From NCBI GenBank assembly GCA_934281605.1, contig CAKQXD010000004.1:124001-188000 (forward strand): a stretch of DNA of 64,000 nucleotides, in the 5' to 3' direction. Under the pieces are notes generated by a model that was given only the letters and a program-made list of their open reading frames with translations, searched no databases and was not told the origin of the DNA. Every line of letters starts with the position of its first letter. Positions within the stretch are counted from its first letter, which is position 1. Position numbers and translations under genes: made by a program. Source of the DNA: an uncultured Clostridia bacterium (lineage in GTDB: Bacteria > Bacillota > Clostridia > Peptostreptococcales > Anaerovoracaceae). This document shows, piece by piece, positions 33,575 through 42,473 of this stretch.

Positions 33575-33692
33575 ATAAAAATATCACGTCCTGCCCGGAA
33601 AGCCGACGTGATATTTCACCAAACATTCTGAGCAACCGTCCACGGATAGCTCATTTCTAATTATTATAATAACGCATTTGGGGTAATGTCAA
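33575..33692 (-). ncRNA. Self-contained small transcription unit (candidate sRNA or leader peptide)
   Basis: On the minus strand a consensus promoter (TTGACA 33687-33692, 18-bp spacer, TATAAT 33663-33668) is followed by about 80 nt and a terminator: a 12-bp stem AAATATCACGTC/GACGTGATATTT (33579-33616) with a T-run. A smaller hairpin starts near GAGCTATCCG. A 12-codon ORF MSYPWTVAQNVW (33616-33654) starts only about 2 nt after the expected transcription start, with no ribosome binding site, and its stop touches the terminator stem. The transcript could be a small RNA, a leaderless micropeptide, or an attenuating leader. The following promoter at 33425 drives lrgA, so readthrough could reach that operon. 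The rest of 33290-33756 holds no gene. Confidence 0.6.
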
Positions 33693-33704
33693 TTTCAATT
33701 CATG

Positions 33705-33738
33705 CAAAAAAACCGCCCGAATGAGCGGTTTTTTGATT
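33705..33738 (-). terminator. Terminator of rpmE
   Basis: Stem AACCGC/GCGGTT with a short loop, flanked by A and T runs, 20 bp after the rpmE stop on the minus strand. Confidence 0.85.
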
Positions 33739-33756
33739 TCATTTCCTGGTGGATGA

Positions 33757-33957
33757 TTAGTCCAGGTTGTACTTGGACTTGAACTTTTCCACACGTCCGC
33801 CTCTGTGAGCGAACTTCTGCTGTCCTGTAAAGAATGGATGGCACGCTGAGCAAATGTCCGTTCTGATTTCTTCCTGTACGGACTTTGTCATAAATGTGTT
33901 ACCGCATGCGCAAGTTACTTTACATTCCTTGTAGTCAGGATGGATTCCTTCCTTCAT
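33757..33957 (-). CDS. rpmE: 50S ribosomal protein L31 (zinc-binding type)
   Basis: 66 residues. MKEGIHPDYKECKVTCACGN followed by CSACHPFFTGQQKF is the L31 signature; CxC...CxxC makes a zinc-binding site, so this is the type A (Zn-containing) form. The ATG at 33957 has AGGAAAGAGGTG upstream; the longer frame is not needed. L31 usually lies next to rho in Clostridia; here rho is about 7 kb away and separated by hydG-hydF. It has its own promoter-terminator context. Confidence 0.97.
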   Translation of the reverse strand: MKEGIHPDYKECKVTCACGNTFMTKSVQEEIRTDICSACHPFFTGQQKFAHRGGRVEKFKSKYNLD

Positions 33958-34099
33958 GCTATTCACCTCTTTCCTGCTCAGGTTTACCACCTTTGCATAA
34001 TAATATGCTGGATTCAACATCACAGCTCATTCAGTGTACCATACGCACACCGGAATTTCAATGTTTTTTTGCTGTTCTTCGTATTTTTGCAGATCCAGC

Positions 34100-35611
34100 C
34101 TATTCCGGCTGCAGCCTGCCTCCGCCCGGGAGGGATACGGTCTTGCCGCCCAGCCAGTTGTTGGCTTCCCGGTTTTTATCATAATATATCGTGTGCCCGC
34201 CGGACTGGATATTGCGGCACTTCTTGTCGCCATTGCGCAGCGAGCTGACGTGACTGTCGCCGGTGACGTTCCACTTGCTGCTCTTGCTGAGATACACCTT
34301 GCTGTAAGCCGCCGTGCCCTTGGCATCAAATGTACCGGAATAGGAGCTTCCCTCCGTCAGAACCAGCTTCACCTTGCTTGACTCATCGCATGTGATGTCC
34401 CCGCTGTAGTCCTGGTTCACGCCGTACAGCAGCAGCTTGCCCCCGTTCTTATTCTTGTCCGTCTTCACATCCGCCAGCACAGAAGCCGCCGAGGTCAGAT
34501 CCGTGTTCATCATTTTCACGAAACCCTCGATCCCGGTCACCTGCAGCAGCGTTTTATTCGATACAGCTTCCAGCGATGAGCTGTCCGCCATTATTTTCGC
34601 TTTTCCGGTCTGCCCGGAGGATGCTGCAAAACCCGTTTCACCGCTCGATGTCCGCCGCGCGGTCTTTGCAGAAGATCCGTTATTTTCCTGCAAAGTCGTC
34701 TGATCACACAGCTCTACCGCCGCCTCGCCGCGGGACACCATGCTGGAGCTTTTAAGGTTCACCACGCCGCCCGGAAGCACCGCGATCCCGGCGCTTTTCT
34801 GCACCGCCAGCGAAACGCTGGTCAGGGACACATTTCCCGCCGAAACCACGCATGGACTGCCCTCCGTCGTCGTTTCCATCGTGCTGTCGCTCAGATCGAT
34901 GACACTGCCGCGATCCAGTGCTGCCGCCGCGATGCTCTTCTCGCCGGAACTGGTGAGATTGACCTGTTCTCCATTGATCGCCGCGCCGTTTTCCGCTGCG
35001 ATGCCGCAGGCGTTTTTGCCCAGGATCGCGACGGAAGATCTGCTCATGGAAATCCGCCCGCCGCTGTTCATCGCCAGGAGCCCGATCCGTGCGTCGTCTT
35101 TCACTTCATAGGATTCATCGTTGACCGCGACCGACTCGCCGTCCGCATTGAGCTGCGCCGTTCCTCCGCTGACCTGTACCGCCTGTCCTGAAGTCGCAGT
35201 GTTCCCCGAGCCGTTACTGCCGTCAGAGCCGGAATCTGAACCATTGCCGGAATCCGAGCCGGAGCCTGCGCCGGTATTGACGCCGGAAGCCGCCTTGTAA
35301 TCCACATCCTCTACATTCGACACCGCCGTCGCATCCCTGCCGTCGCAAAGGATCGAAACAATATCCCCCGCCTTGAAATCATCGTAAAAAACATTTTCCG
35401 GCAGATTGTAGGATTTCTCACAGCCGTCGCTCTCAAACGAACCGCCATAGGTGTAGTCCCCGCTCTCGATCGTTATTTGATTTTCATCCGTCTTCACCAC
35501 CTGACCGTAAACGATGTTGTCATCCGCCGAAGCTGCAGACCCCCGGCTGCACGCCGAAAAGGTCAGAAGCAGCAGGCACGACAGACACCCAGCCAGCAAA
35601 ACTCTCTTCAT
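34100..35611 (-). CDS. Secreted lipoprotein with a beta-helix-like repeat domain
   Basis: 503 residues. N-terminal MKRVLLAGCLSCLLLLTFSA then C (lipobox LTFSAC at about 16-21) marks a lipoprotein. Residues about 30-120 form a domain with VYGQVVKTDENQITIESGDY. A Ser/Gly/Asp linker is followed by about 300 residues of short beta-strand repeats (INGEQVNLTSSGEKSIAAAA, DLSDSTMETTTEG, VNLKSSSMVSRGEA, and similar). This is the right-handed beta-helix layout of adhesins and hypothetical carbohydrate-active proteins, but no enzyme motif is visible. Function unknown. It lies between rpmE and hydF; a terminator for hydF precedes its start. Confidence 0.8.
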   Translation of the reverse strand: MKRVLLAGCLSCLLLLTFSACSRGSAASADDNIVYGQVVKTDENQITIESGDYTYGGSFESDGCEKSYNLPENVFYDDFKAGDIVSILCDGRDATAVSNVEDVDYKAASGVNTGAGSGSDSGNGSDSGSDGSNGSGNTATSGQAVQVSGGTAQLNADGESVAVNDESYEVKDDARIGLLAMNSGGRISMSRSSVAILGKNACGIAAENGAAINGEQVNLTSSGEKSIAAAALDRGSVIDLSDSTMETTTEGSPCVVSAGNVSLTSVSLAVQKSAGIAVLPGGVVNLKSSSMVSRGEAAVELCDQTTLQENNGSSAKTARRTSSGETGFAASSGQTGKAKIMADSSSLEAVSNKTLLQVTGIEGFVKMMNTDLTSAASVLADVKTDKNKNGGKLLLYGVNQDYSGDITCDESSKVKLVLTEGSSYSGTFDAKGTAAYSKVYLSKSSKWNVTGDSHVSSLRNGDKKCRNIQSGGHTIYYDKNREANNWLGGKTVSLPGGGRLQPE

Positions 35612-35722
35612 TCAGGCACTCCTCACACAGCAGTCACCGCAATATCTACTACAATTCTATCTTATAGCAGTATAGTACCCCCGCCGTGTGTCGATTCGGT
35701 GTACATTAGATGCGCTTTTTGT

Positions 35723-35763
35723 GCAAAAAATCGAGCTGCAGACCATCTGAAGCTCGATTTTGA
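35723..35763 (-). terminator. Terminator of hydG-hydF
   Basis: 11-bp stem AAAATCGAGCT/AGCTCGATTTT with a T run on the minus strand, about 50 bp after the hydF stop. Confidence 0.9.
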
Positions 35764-35810
35764 TTTTCGCAAAGACTCCGCAAATATTTCGCAAAGTCCT
35801 CGCTGACATT

Positions 35811-37046
35811 TTATTTCTGTTCACCGGGCAGGTCGATCTTGTCCAGGATGCCGGACAGTTTCGCCAGCACGATGCCGTAGTTGGTGATAGGTACGCCTGC
35901 TGCCTGAGCTTCGGCGATGCGACTCAGGACATGGCGGCGGTTGAACATGCACGCGCCGCAGTGGATCACCAGATCGTATTCCTTCAGGTCATCCAGAGGC
36001 GGGAAATCGCTGCCGCTGACGTTGGTGATCTGGATGTCAGGTCCGAATTTTTTACGCAGTAAATTCGGTATTTTTTCCCGGCCGATGTCCTCCGAAAGAG
36101 GCACGTGGGTGCAGGCTTCGGCGACCAGAACCTTTGCTTTTTCAGTCATTTCGTCTAACTGCGATGCGCCTTTGACAAATTCTTCGATGTCACCTTTGTA
36201 TGCTGCAAAGAGCACAGAGAACGACGTCAATCTGCTGGACGCCGGCTTAGCGTCATAGACCTGTTTGAAGCACTGAGAATCTGTAATGATCAGATCCGGC
36301 GCCCGCCGCAGAGCGGCGAGCGCCCCCGCAATGCCGTCCGCGGTGCACGCCACAGCCGTGCACCGCCTGTCGAGCAATTCCCGGAGCGTCTGCACCTGAG
36401 GCAGGATCAGACGCCCCTTTGGAGCCTGAATGTCCTGGGGCATCACCAGCAGGACCAGACTGCCCGCATCCACCATATCGCAAAGAATCTGCTGCCGCAG
36501 AAAATCCTCCGGAGCCATCTTTGTGATTTTCTGCCGCAGCTCGTCTAAACCGGCTCCTTCCTCTGCGCTGACCGAGAGGACCGGGATGTCATCGCCCAGC
36601 TCCGCCCGGATGGCAGCCAGAACCTGCGGTACCGGCTGCCGCAGTCGTTCCCGCTTGGATAAAACCGCTATGACCGGGATGTCCTTTTCCGTAAAATCCA
36701 TGATCCAGCGCCGCTCCTCATCCAGATTTCTGGCGAGAGCCGACTCATCGTCGATGACCATGAGGGCCAGGTCGGTCCGGGGCAGGATCTCTTTGGTTTT
36801 CTGCACCCGGAGTTCCCCCAGGTCGCCTTCATCGTCGAATCCGGCCGTGTCGATGAACACCACCGGTCCTATCGGGTGGAGTTCCATCGCCTTAAAGACC
36901 GGATCCGCAGTGGTTCCCGGGGTGTCGGAAACCAGCGCCAGCTTCTGGCCGGTCAGGGCGTTGATCAGCGAGGATTTCCCGCTGTTTCGTTTTCCAAATA
37001 ATCCGATGTGCAGGCGGTCTGCCCGCGGGGTATCGTTTAATCCCAT
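35811..37046 (-). CDS. hydF: [FeFe]-hydrogenase H-cluster maturation GTPase
   Basis: 411 residues, three domains. The GTPase domain (about 10-175) has the P-loop GKRNSGKSSLINAL, DTPGTTADP switch, DTAGF and SKRE. A dimerisation domain follows, then a C-terminal iron-sulfur region with HVPLSEDIGREKIP and VIHCGACMFNRRHV, which supply the [4Fe-4S] ligands. HydF is the scaffold on which the di-iron subcluster is assembled and transferred to HydA. It follows hydG by about 90 bp in one operon and ends in a strong terminator. GGAGG precedes the ATG. Confidence 0.96.
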   Translation of the reverse strand: MGLNDTPRADRLHIGLFGKRNSGKSSLINALTGQKLALVSDTPGTTADPVFKAMELHPIGPVVFIDTAGFDDEGDLGELRVQKTKEILPRTDLALMVIDDESALARNLDEERRWIMDFTEKDIPVIAVLSKRERLRQPVPQVLAAIRAELGDDIPVLSVSAEEGAGLDELRQKITKMAPEDFLRQQILCDMVDAGSLVLLVMPQDIQAPKGRLILPQVQTLRELLDRRCTAVACTADGIAGALAALRRAPDLIITDSQCFKQVYDAKPASSRLTSFSVLFAAYKGDIEEFVKGASQLDEMTEKAKVLVAEACTHVPLSEDIGREKIPNLLRKKFGPDIQITNVSGSDFPPLDDLKEYDLVIHCGACMFNRRHVLSRIAEAQAAGVPITNYGIVLAKLSGILDKIDLPGEQK

Positions 37047-37135
37047 GTTTGCATCCTCCTGTTGCTTCGTCTGGTTGCTTGCAGTTCGGGCAGCTCCGTT
37101 CCAGGCAATCTCACTCCAGGCCTTTTCTCTCTGCC

Positions 37136-38557
37136 TTAGAACCGAAAATCCCTCATACCGCCTTCCATGTCGTGGAGGTGTTCTTCCACTTTGGCGCGAA
37201 CGGTTTCGTTCGGGATCTTGGCCAGTCGCTCCTGGATGACTTTCAAGCCTTTCTGCTTCGTTTCTTCGGTAGCGTAGTCTTCCAGGTACTCCTTGAAGGT
37301 CATGAGTGCGTTTGGCTGGCAGATGTTAGCGATCTGGCCGGTCTTGACCAGACTCATGAACCGGTCGCCGGTACGGCCTGCACGGTAGCATGCCGTGCAG
37401 AAGCTAGGCACGTGGCCAAGATCCAGCAGCCAGTCTACCACTTCATTTAATGTTCTCGTATCGTTGACGTCGAACTGTGCGGAATTGTCGTCTTCAGCTT
37501 CCTCTTCCACGTAGCCGCCTACGCTGGTGCGGCTGCCGCCGGAGATCTGGGAAACGCCGATCTGAACGGCTTCTCCACGCATCGCTTTGGATTCTCTCGT
37601 AGACATGATGATGCCGGTGTACGGCACGGCGATACGCAGGATGGCGATGATCCGCTTGAAAACATCGTCAGGCACGCCGTTATCGAAAGTATCCGGATCG
37701 ATATCATCCGCCGGGCGAACTCTCGGCACGCTGATGGTGTGAGGACCGCAGCCGTAAGTGTCTTCCAGATGCTTTGCATGCATGAGGATGCCGACGAAAT
37801 CGTACTTATATAAATTCAGTCCGAACAGAACGCCGCAGCCTACATCATCGATACCGCCTTCCATAGCCCGGTCCATAGCTTCCGTGTGGTAAGCATAATC
37901 GCTCTTCGGACCGGACGGATGGAGATCCTCATACGCTTCTTTATTATATGTTTCCTGGAACAGGATGTACGTTCCGATTCCAGCGTCTTTCAGTTTTCTG
38001 TAATTTTCCACGGTGGTCGCCGCGATGTTGACGTTGACCCGGCGGATGGCACCGTTCTTGTGCTTGACGCTGTAAATCGTGTTGATACACTCCAGAATAT
38101 ACTCGATCGGATTGTTCTTCGGGTCTTCCCCCGCTTCGATGGCAAGTCTCTTGTGTCCCATATCCTGCAAAGCCGTAACCTCCTGACGGATCTGTTCCTG
38201 GGTCAGCTTCTTGCGGCTGATGTGCTTGTTCTGACCATGATATGGACAGTATTTGCAGCCGTTAATGCAGTAGTTGGACAGATAGAGCGGTGCGAAAAGC
38301 ACGACTCTGTTGCCGTAAAATTTCTCTTTGATTTCCTGCGCCAGACGGAAAATCTCCTGATGGATGCTCTCGTCCTCGCACTCTAAAAGCAGCGCCGCTT
38401 CCCGGTAGGACAGGCCTTTGCAGTCCCGCGCCCGCTCCAGGATCTTGCGCATATCTTCTACGTCGTTTTTATGCTCCGCCGCATAGCGCAGAGTCTCTTC
38501 GATCTCTTCGTGGCAGATAAATTCCTCTGCTTTCTTCGATTTACTGTTATAACTCAT
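37136..38557 (-). CDS. hydG: [FeFe]-hydrogenase maturase radical SAM tyrosine lyase
   Basis: 473 residues. It cleaves tyrosine to make CO and cyanide ligands for the H-cluster. The radical-SAM cluster motif is CINGCKYCPYHG (CX3CX2C), followed by the ThiH/HydG-like TIM barrel (GEDPKNNPIEYI; PHTISVPRVRP). The C-terminal auxiliary cluster follows CTACYRAGRTGDRFM with the third cysteine 22 residues later (CX2CX22C), the HydG hallmark. Co-transcribed with hydF. HydE is not in the window, so the third maturase and the hydrogenase lie elsewhere. Confidence 0.97.
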   Translation of the reverse strand: MSYNSKSKKAEEFICHEEIEETLRYAAEHKNDVEDMRKILERARDCKGLSYREAALLLECEDESIHQEIFRLAQEIKEKFYGNRVVLFAPLYLSNYCINGCKYCPYHGQNKHISRKKLTQEQIRQEVTALQDMGHKRLAIEAGEDPKNNPIEYILECINTIYSVKHKNGAIRRVNVNIAATTVENYRKLKDAGIGTYILFQETYNKEAYEDLHPSGPKSDYAYHTEAMDRAMEGGIDDVGCGVLFGLNLYKYDFVGILMHAKHLEDTYGCGPHTISVPRVRPADDIDPDTFDNGVPDDVFKRIIAILRIAVPYTGIIMSTRESKAMRGEAVQIGVSQISGGSRTSVGGYVEEEAEDDNSAQFDVNDTRTLNEVVDWLLDLGHVPSFCTACYRAGRTGDRFMSLVKTGQIANICQPNALMTFKEYLEDYATEETKQKGLKVIQERLAKIPNETVRAKVEEHLHDMEGGMRDFRF

Positions 38558-38644
38558 ATTACCTTACCTCCTCGTCTGCCAAAGGAAACCGCCGTCCGGC
38601 GCGCTGCGCCGCCAGACTCCCCGGGCAGCACCCTTTGCAGAAAC

Positions 38645-38682
38645 AAAAAAAGCTCTGCCTGGTGCGTTCCCAAACAGAGCCT
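38645..38682 (-). terminator. Terminator of rho-yqhQ-prmC
   Basis: GGCTCTG/CAGAGC stem, extended by G-U and G-C pairs inward to about 11 bp, followed by TTTTTTT on the minus strand. Next to it lies a CTTTGCAG octamer (38633). It separates prmC from hydG. Confidence 0.88.
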
Positions 38683-38719
38683 GATATACCTGAAATCTGC
38701 GGCATGCCGCGTCGTCAGA

Positions 38720-39661
38720 TCAGTCCTCGCCTTGTTCCTCGGTCGCGCCCTTGGCTTCAGTACGATGTTCATTCTTATCTCTTATCTGACATTTTACCAC
38801 ACGATCCTTGCCAGGTAAATCCCTGATTATCTCAGCAGGCGTGTATCTGCCGTCATCTTTTAACATTTTTCGCAGATCCTCCCCCTGATCGTGTCCGATT
38901 TCCAGCAGCAGGAATCCCTCCGGCTTCAGATAACCAGCCGCCTCTTTCACGATGATGCGGTAGAAATCCAGCCCGTCTTTGCCGCCGTCCAGAGCCTGCA
39001 AAGGCTCATGATCCTTGACTTCCTCCTGCAGGATCGAGATCATCCGCGTCCTGATATACGGCGGATTGCTGACGATCATATCAAATTTTTTACCTGCCGC
39101 CGGTGCGAACATGTCGCCCTTGGCAAACTTCATCTTTACTCTTAAATTCCGGGCGTTTTCCTCCGCCACAGCAAGAGCCTTTTCACTGACGTCCGTGCCC
39201 AAAACCTTCACATGGGAACTGATCTTAGCCAGAGAGATCCCGATGGCTCCGCTGCCGCAGCAAAGATCCAGCACGTCCCATTCCTTGCCGCCCTTCAGCT
39301 TTTCCAGAAAAGTCAGCTTTTCCCGCGGCGTTTCCTGGATGACTCTGGCCGCCTCCGTCACCAGCGTTTCCGTATCCTGGCGCGGGATCAGCACGTCGGG
39401 TGACACTTTAAAGGTGTGCCCCATGAACTCCTGCACTCCCGTGATGTGCTGCAAAGGGATCCGCTGGGCGCGCTTTGCGATCAGCTCCATATATTTTTCT
39501 TCCGTCTCAGCGTCCACCTCTTCCTCCGCCTTTAAAAACAGCTGGACCTTGTCCATACCGGTGAGGAAGCAGTACAGCTCCTGGGCGTCGATCCTGGCGT
39601 CCATGCAGTAGGCTTTCGCCAGACGGTATTCGCCTTCTTTTACGAGGATCCTCGTTTTCAT
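38720..39661 (-). CDS. prmC: Peptide chain release factor N5-glutamine methyltransferase
   Basis: 313 residues. It methylates the GGQ glutamine of RF1 and RF2. The N-terminal helical domain is about 1-85; the SAM-binding motif I is VLDLCCGSGAIGISLA (about 128-143), and the catalytic NPPY tetrad sits in IVSNPPYIRTR. IPLQHITGVQEFMG and VSPDVLIPRQDTE are family marks. The extreme C-terminus (KNEHRTEAKGATEEQGED) is low-complexity and not typical. It overlaps no gene but follows yqhQ by 22 bp and is last in the rho operon. Confidence 0.96.
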   Translation of the reverse strand: MKTRILVKEGEYRLAKAYCMDARIDAQELYCFLTGMDKVQLFLKAEEEVDAETEEKYMELIAKRAQRIPLQHITGVQEFMGHTFKVSPDVLIPRQDTETLVTEAARVIQETPREKLTFLEKLKGGKEWDVLDLCCGSGAIGISLAKISSHVKVLGTDVSEKALAVAEENARNLRVKMKFAKGDMFAPAAGKKFDMIVSNPPYIRTRMISILQEEVKDHEPLQALDGGKDGLDFYRIIVKEAAGYLKPEGFLLLEIGHDQGEDLRKMLKDDGRYTPAEIIRDLPGKDRVVKCQIRDKNEHRTEAKGATEEQGED

Positions 39662-39683
39662 CTGTCATTCTCCTGTCTGTCGT

Positions 39684-40892
39684 TTATATAAATCTGCGCT
39701 CCTGCAAAGGCTGCCGCTTCACGAAAATCACGCAGGTCTTGTTCACCTGACGACCCCGCTTCCATCCGGCGGGGGCTTTGCAGGAAAGGACCTGCCCCTG
39801 GCGAAATGCGGCCTGCCGGGAGGCTGCTGCGTTGCTGCTTTGCCGGTCGGAAACCTCCGGCGACTGACCGCCGTCAGCAGCGTTCTTTGCAGACTCGATC
39901 AGCTCGTGACCATCGTAATGTCCGACGTCTTCTTTGCAGATCGTGAACGTGCCGCACGGTTTTTCATCGCACACGGCATGGATCGCTGCGATCGCTACTT
40001 CCAGCTGACTGTCATCCGGTTCTTTCGTCGTGATCTTTTGCAGATACAGTCCTGGAAGGCTCAGGATCTTCACCACGATGTTATCGCTTTTTCCGGCCCA
40101 TTTGAGGAGTTCATAGGAAAGCCCTGCGATCACCGGAAGGAGCAGAAGTCTGGTGACGATCCGAAGCCAGAGGCTCGGCCATCCCAGCAGAAAATGCAGT
40201 GCAAATGCGATGATAAACACGAACATGAGGAAGCTGGTGCCGCACCGCGGGTGGAGCGTCGGGAACTGCCGGCAGTTGACCGGAGTCAGTTCCAGTCCGT
40301 TTTCAAAGCAATGGATCGTTTTGTGCTCGGCGCCGTGGAACTGAAAGACCCGTTTGATCTCCCCCATAAAGGAAATCAGCCACACATATGCTACAAAAAG
40401 AACGATCCGAAATACGCCTTCTGCAAAGTTGAGCCAGAACACGCTGTCGGTAAACAGCTTCATCAGGTTCACCACGCCGGTCGGCAGGATGATGAATATC
40501 CCCACCGTGAAGACCAGTGCCAGGAACACCGAAAAATAGATCATCAGATTCCAGGCGCCCTTGGCTCCGAATTTTTTATTGAGCCAGGCTTCGAAGCGAC
40601 TTTCTTCATATTCTTCTTCGTCGCCGTCCTCCAGCATTTCTGCTGAGTCCATGAGAGTTTTCGTGCCGGTCACCATGGAATCGATGAATGCCACCACTCC
40701 TCGCAAAAGAGGGATCTTCGTCCATTTGCCATACACCTTGGTCGGAACGGTCTTGATCTGGATATCATCATTTGGCAGACGCACGGCGAGAGCTGTTTTT
40801 TTCTCGCCTTTCATCATGATGCCTTCCATAACAGCCTGTCCGCCCATCTTGGTCGGGCAGGCGTCTTTTAAGAAAATCTTGCTTAAATCCAT
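39684..40892 (-). CDS. yqhQ: DUF1385 (YqhQ) membrane protein
   Basis: 402 residues. The DUF1385 core (about 15-320) has GGQAVMEGIMMKG, the membrane segments IYFSVFLALVFTVGIFIILP and VFRIVLFVAYVWLISFM, then FHGAEHKTIHCFENG and FPTLHPRCGTSFLMFV with conserved H and C. Function is unclear; it is a conserved neighbour of rho, prmC and prfA in Firmicutes. The C-terminal about 70 residues after CDEKPCG are not conserved and rich in S, A, R and K, an extension. rho stops 6 bp upstream. The ribosome binding site AAGGA lies in the rho 3' end. Confidence 0.92.
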   Translation of the reverse strand: MDLSKIFLKDACPTKMGGQAVMEGIMMKGEKKTALAVRLPNDDIQIKTVPTKVYGKWTKIPLLRGVVAFIDSMVTGTKTLMDSAEMLEDGDEEEYEESRFEAWLNKKFGAKGAWNLMIYFSVFLALVFTVGIFIILPTGVVNLMKLFTDSVFWLNFAEGVFRIVLFVAYVWLISFMGEIKRVFQFHGAEHKTIHCFENGLELTPVNCRQFPTLHPRCGTSFLMFVFIIAFALHFLLGWPSLWLRIVTRLLLLPVIAGLSYELLKWAGKSDNIVVKILSLPGLYLQKITTKEPDDSQLEVAIAAIHAVCDEKPCGTFTICKEDVGHYDGHELIESAKNAADGGQSPEVSDRQSSNAAASRQAAFRQGQVLSCKAPAGWKRGRQVNKTCVIFVKRQPLQERRFI

Positions 40893-40898
40893 GCTGTG

Positions 40899-42371
40899 TT
40901 ATCCTTCTAATCTGATCTTCTTGATCACTTCAATAAAGGTTTTGTTATCTCGTGTGTGTGCCAGGTTGTCCAGGATCATTTCAGTGACTTCCTGGTTGTC
41001 CCGGTTGCCCAGCGCCCGTCTCATGCGCCAGATGGCTTCCATTTCTTCCTGGTTCATCAGCAGGTCTTCTCGTCTCGTACCCGATTTGTTGAGATCGATA
41101 GCCGGGAAGATACGCTTCTCTGAAAGCTTGCGATCCAGATGAAGTTCCATGTTTCCGGTCCCTTTGAATTCTTCAAAGATAAGATCGTCCATACGGCTTC
41201 CCGTTTCCACAAGTGCCGTCGCCAGGATCGTGATGCTGCCGCCCTCTTCCAGATTTCTGGCTGCACCGAAAAACTTCTTTGGCTTATACAAAGCTCCGGG
41301 ATCGAAACCACCCGACAGAGTCTTTCCTGATGCCGGCACTACCAGGTTGTAGGCTCTCGCCAGTCTTGTGATACTGTCCAGCAGAACCACCACATCCTTG
41401 CCGTGCTCTGCCAGTCTCTGTGCTCTGGCCAGAACCATCTCCGCCACTTTAACGTGATGCTGCGGCATTTCGTCAAAGGTGGAATAGATCACTTCTCCAC
41501 TCTTGAGGCTCCGCTTCATATCCGTAACTTCTTCCGGCCGCTCGTCTACCAGCAGCACGATCAGCTCTGTTTCCGGGTAGTGTTTCTCGATACTGTTTGC
41601 GATTTTTTTAAGAAGGACTGTTTTACCGGCTTTCGGCGGTGCAACTATGAGTCCTCTCTGTCCTTTTCCGATCGGCGCCACCAGGTCGATGAGGCGCAGG
41701 GAAAGATCCCTGCCATCCTCCAGAACCAGCCGTTCATTCGGGAAGATCGGAGTCAGTGATTCGAAATCCGGTCTTTTGATAGCTGCTCCCGGCTCGTCTC
41801 CATTGACGGATACTACGTACAGCAGTGCGCCGAAGCGGTTTCCGTCATTGGGATGTCTGCAGATTCCTTTGATTTTATCGCCGGTCTTTAAATTGAAGCG
41901 CCGGATCTGAGCCGGAGCCACGTAAATATCTTTTTCGCTGGTCAGGAAGTTGTTGAATCTAAGAAATCCGAACCCGTCTTCTGCCAGTTCAAGAATGCCT
42001 TCTACTTCGAAACGGTCGTCGCGGGTTTCGCGAGGTTCGCGGTTGTCGCGGCCTTCACGGCTTTCGCGAGGTTCCCTCGGTTCGCGATTGTCACGGCCTT
42101 CACGGGTTTCACGAGGCTCCCGCGGTTCGTGGCTTTCGCGCGGTTCCCTCGGTTCGCGGTTGCTGCCTGGCTGCGGATCCCGGCCATGAACAGACTTATC
42201 GCGATCGTCTTTATTGCTGTTTTCTTCTTTTGGATCTTCACGCATCAGATTTGCGATCAGATCAGCTTTTTTCATTTTCTCGTACCCCTGTAATCCGAAA
42301 GTTTTCGCGATTTCACGCAATTCGACCACTTTCTTGGACTTCAGAGTCTTTTCGTCCAATGTTTTCCACAT
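40899..42371 (-). CDS. rho: Transcription termination factor Rho with a low-complexity RE/RD insert
   Basis: 490 residues. The N-terminal Rho-N helical domain (about 1-48) is followed by an inserted Arg/Glu/Pro-rich stretch (about 50-120) made of repeats such as REPREPRES and TREGRDN. Then come the RNA-binding cold-shock domain (FEVEGILELAEDGFGFLR), the P-loop GLIVAPPKAGKTVLLKKIA, Walker B VVVLLDSITRLARAYN, and the R-loop/Q-loop GTGNMELHLDR. The insert is typical of variable Rho inserts in Actinobacteria and some Firmicutes, which bind RNA. It heads the rho-yqhQ-prmC operon. Confidence 0.97.
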   Translation of the reverse strand: MWKTLDEKTLKSKKVVELREIAKTFGLQGYEKMKKADLIANLMREDPKEENSNKDDRDKSVHGRDPQPGSNREPREPRESHEPREPRETREGRDNREPREPRESREGRDNREPRETRDDRFEVEGILELAEDGFGFLRFNNFLTSEKDIYVAPAQIRRFNLKTGDKIKGICRHPNDGNRFGALLYVVSVNGDEPGAAIKRPDFESLTPIFPNERLVLEDGRDLSLRLIDLVAPIGKGQRGLIVAPPKAGKTVLLKKIANSIEKHYPETELIVLLVDERPEEVTDMKRSLKSGEVIYSTFDEMPQHHVKVAEMVLARAQRLAEHGKDVVVLLDSITRLARAYNLVVPASGKTLSGGFDPGALYKPKKFFGAARNLEEGGSITILATALVETGSRMDDLIFEEFKGTGNMELHLDRKLSEKRIFPAIDLNKSGTRREDLLMNQEEMEAIWRMRRALGNRDNQEVTEMILDNLAHTRDNKTFIEVIKKIRLEG

Positions 42372-42473
42372 ATTATGTGAATCCTTTCTGTTCGTTGGTG
42401 TGGGTTGTATTTTTAGAGTGTAAAAAATCTTAGATCGGTCTTTCGGGAATCCAAATACCCTAATCTTCTATAT

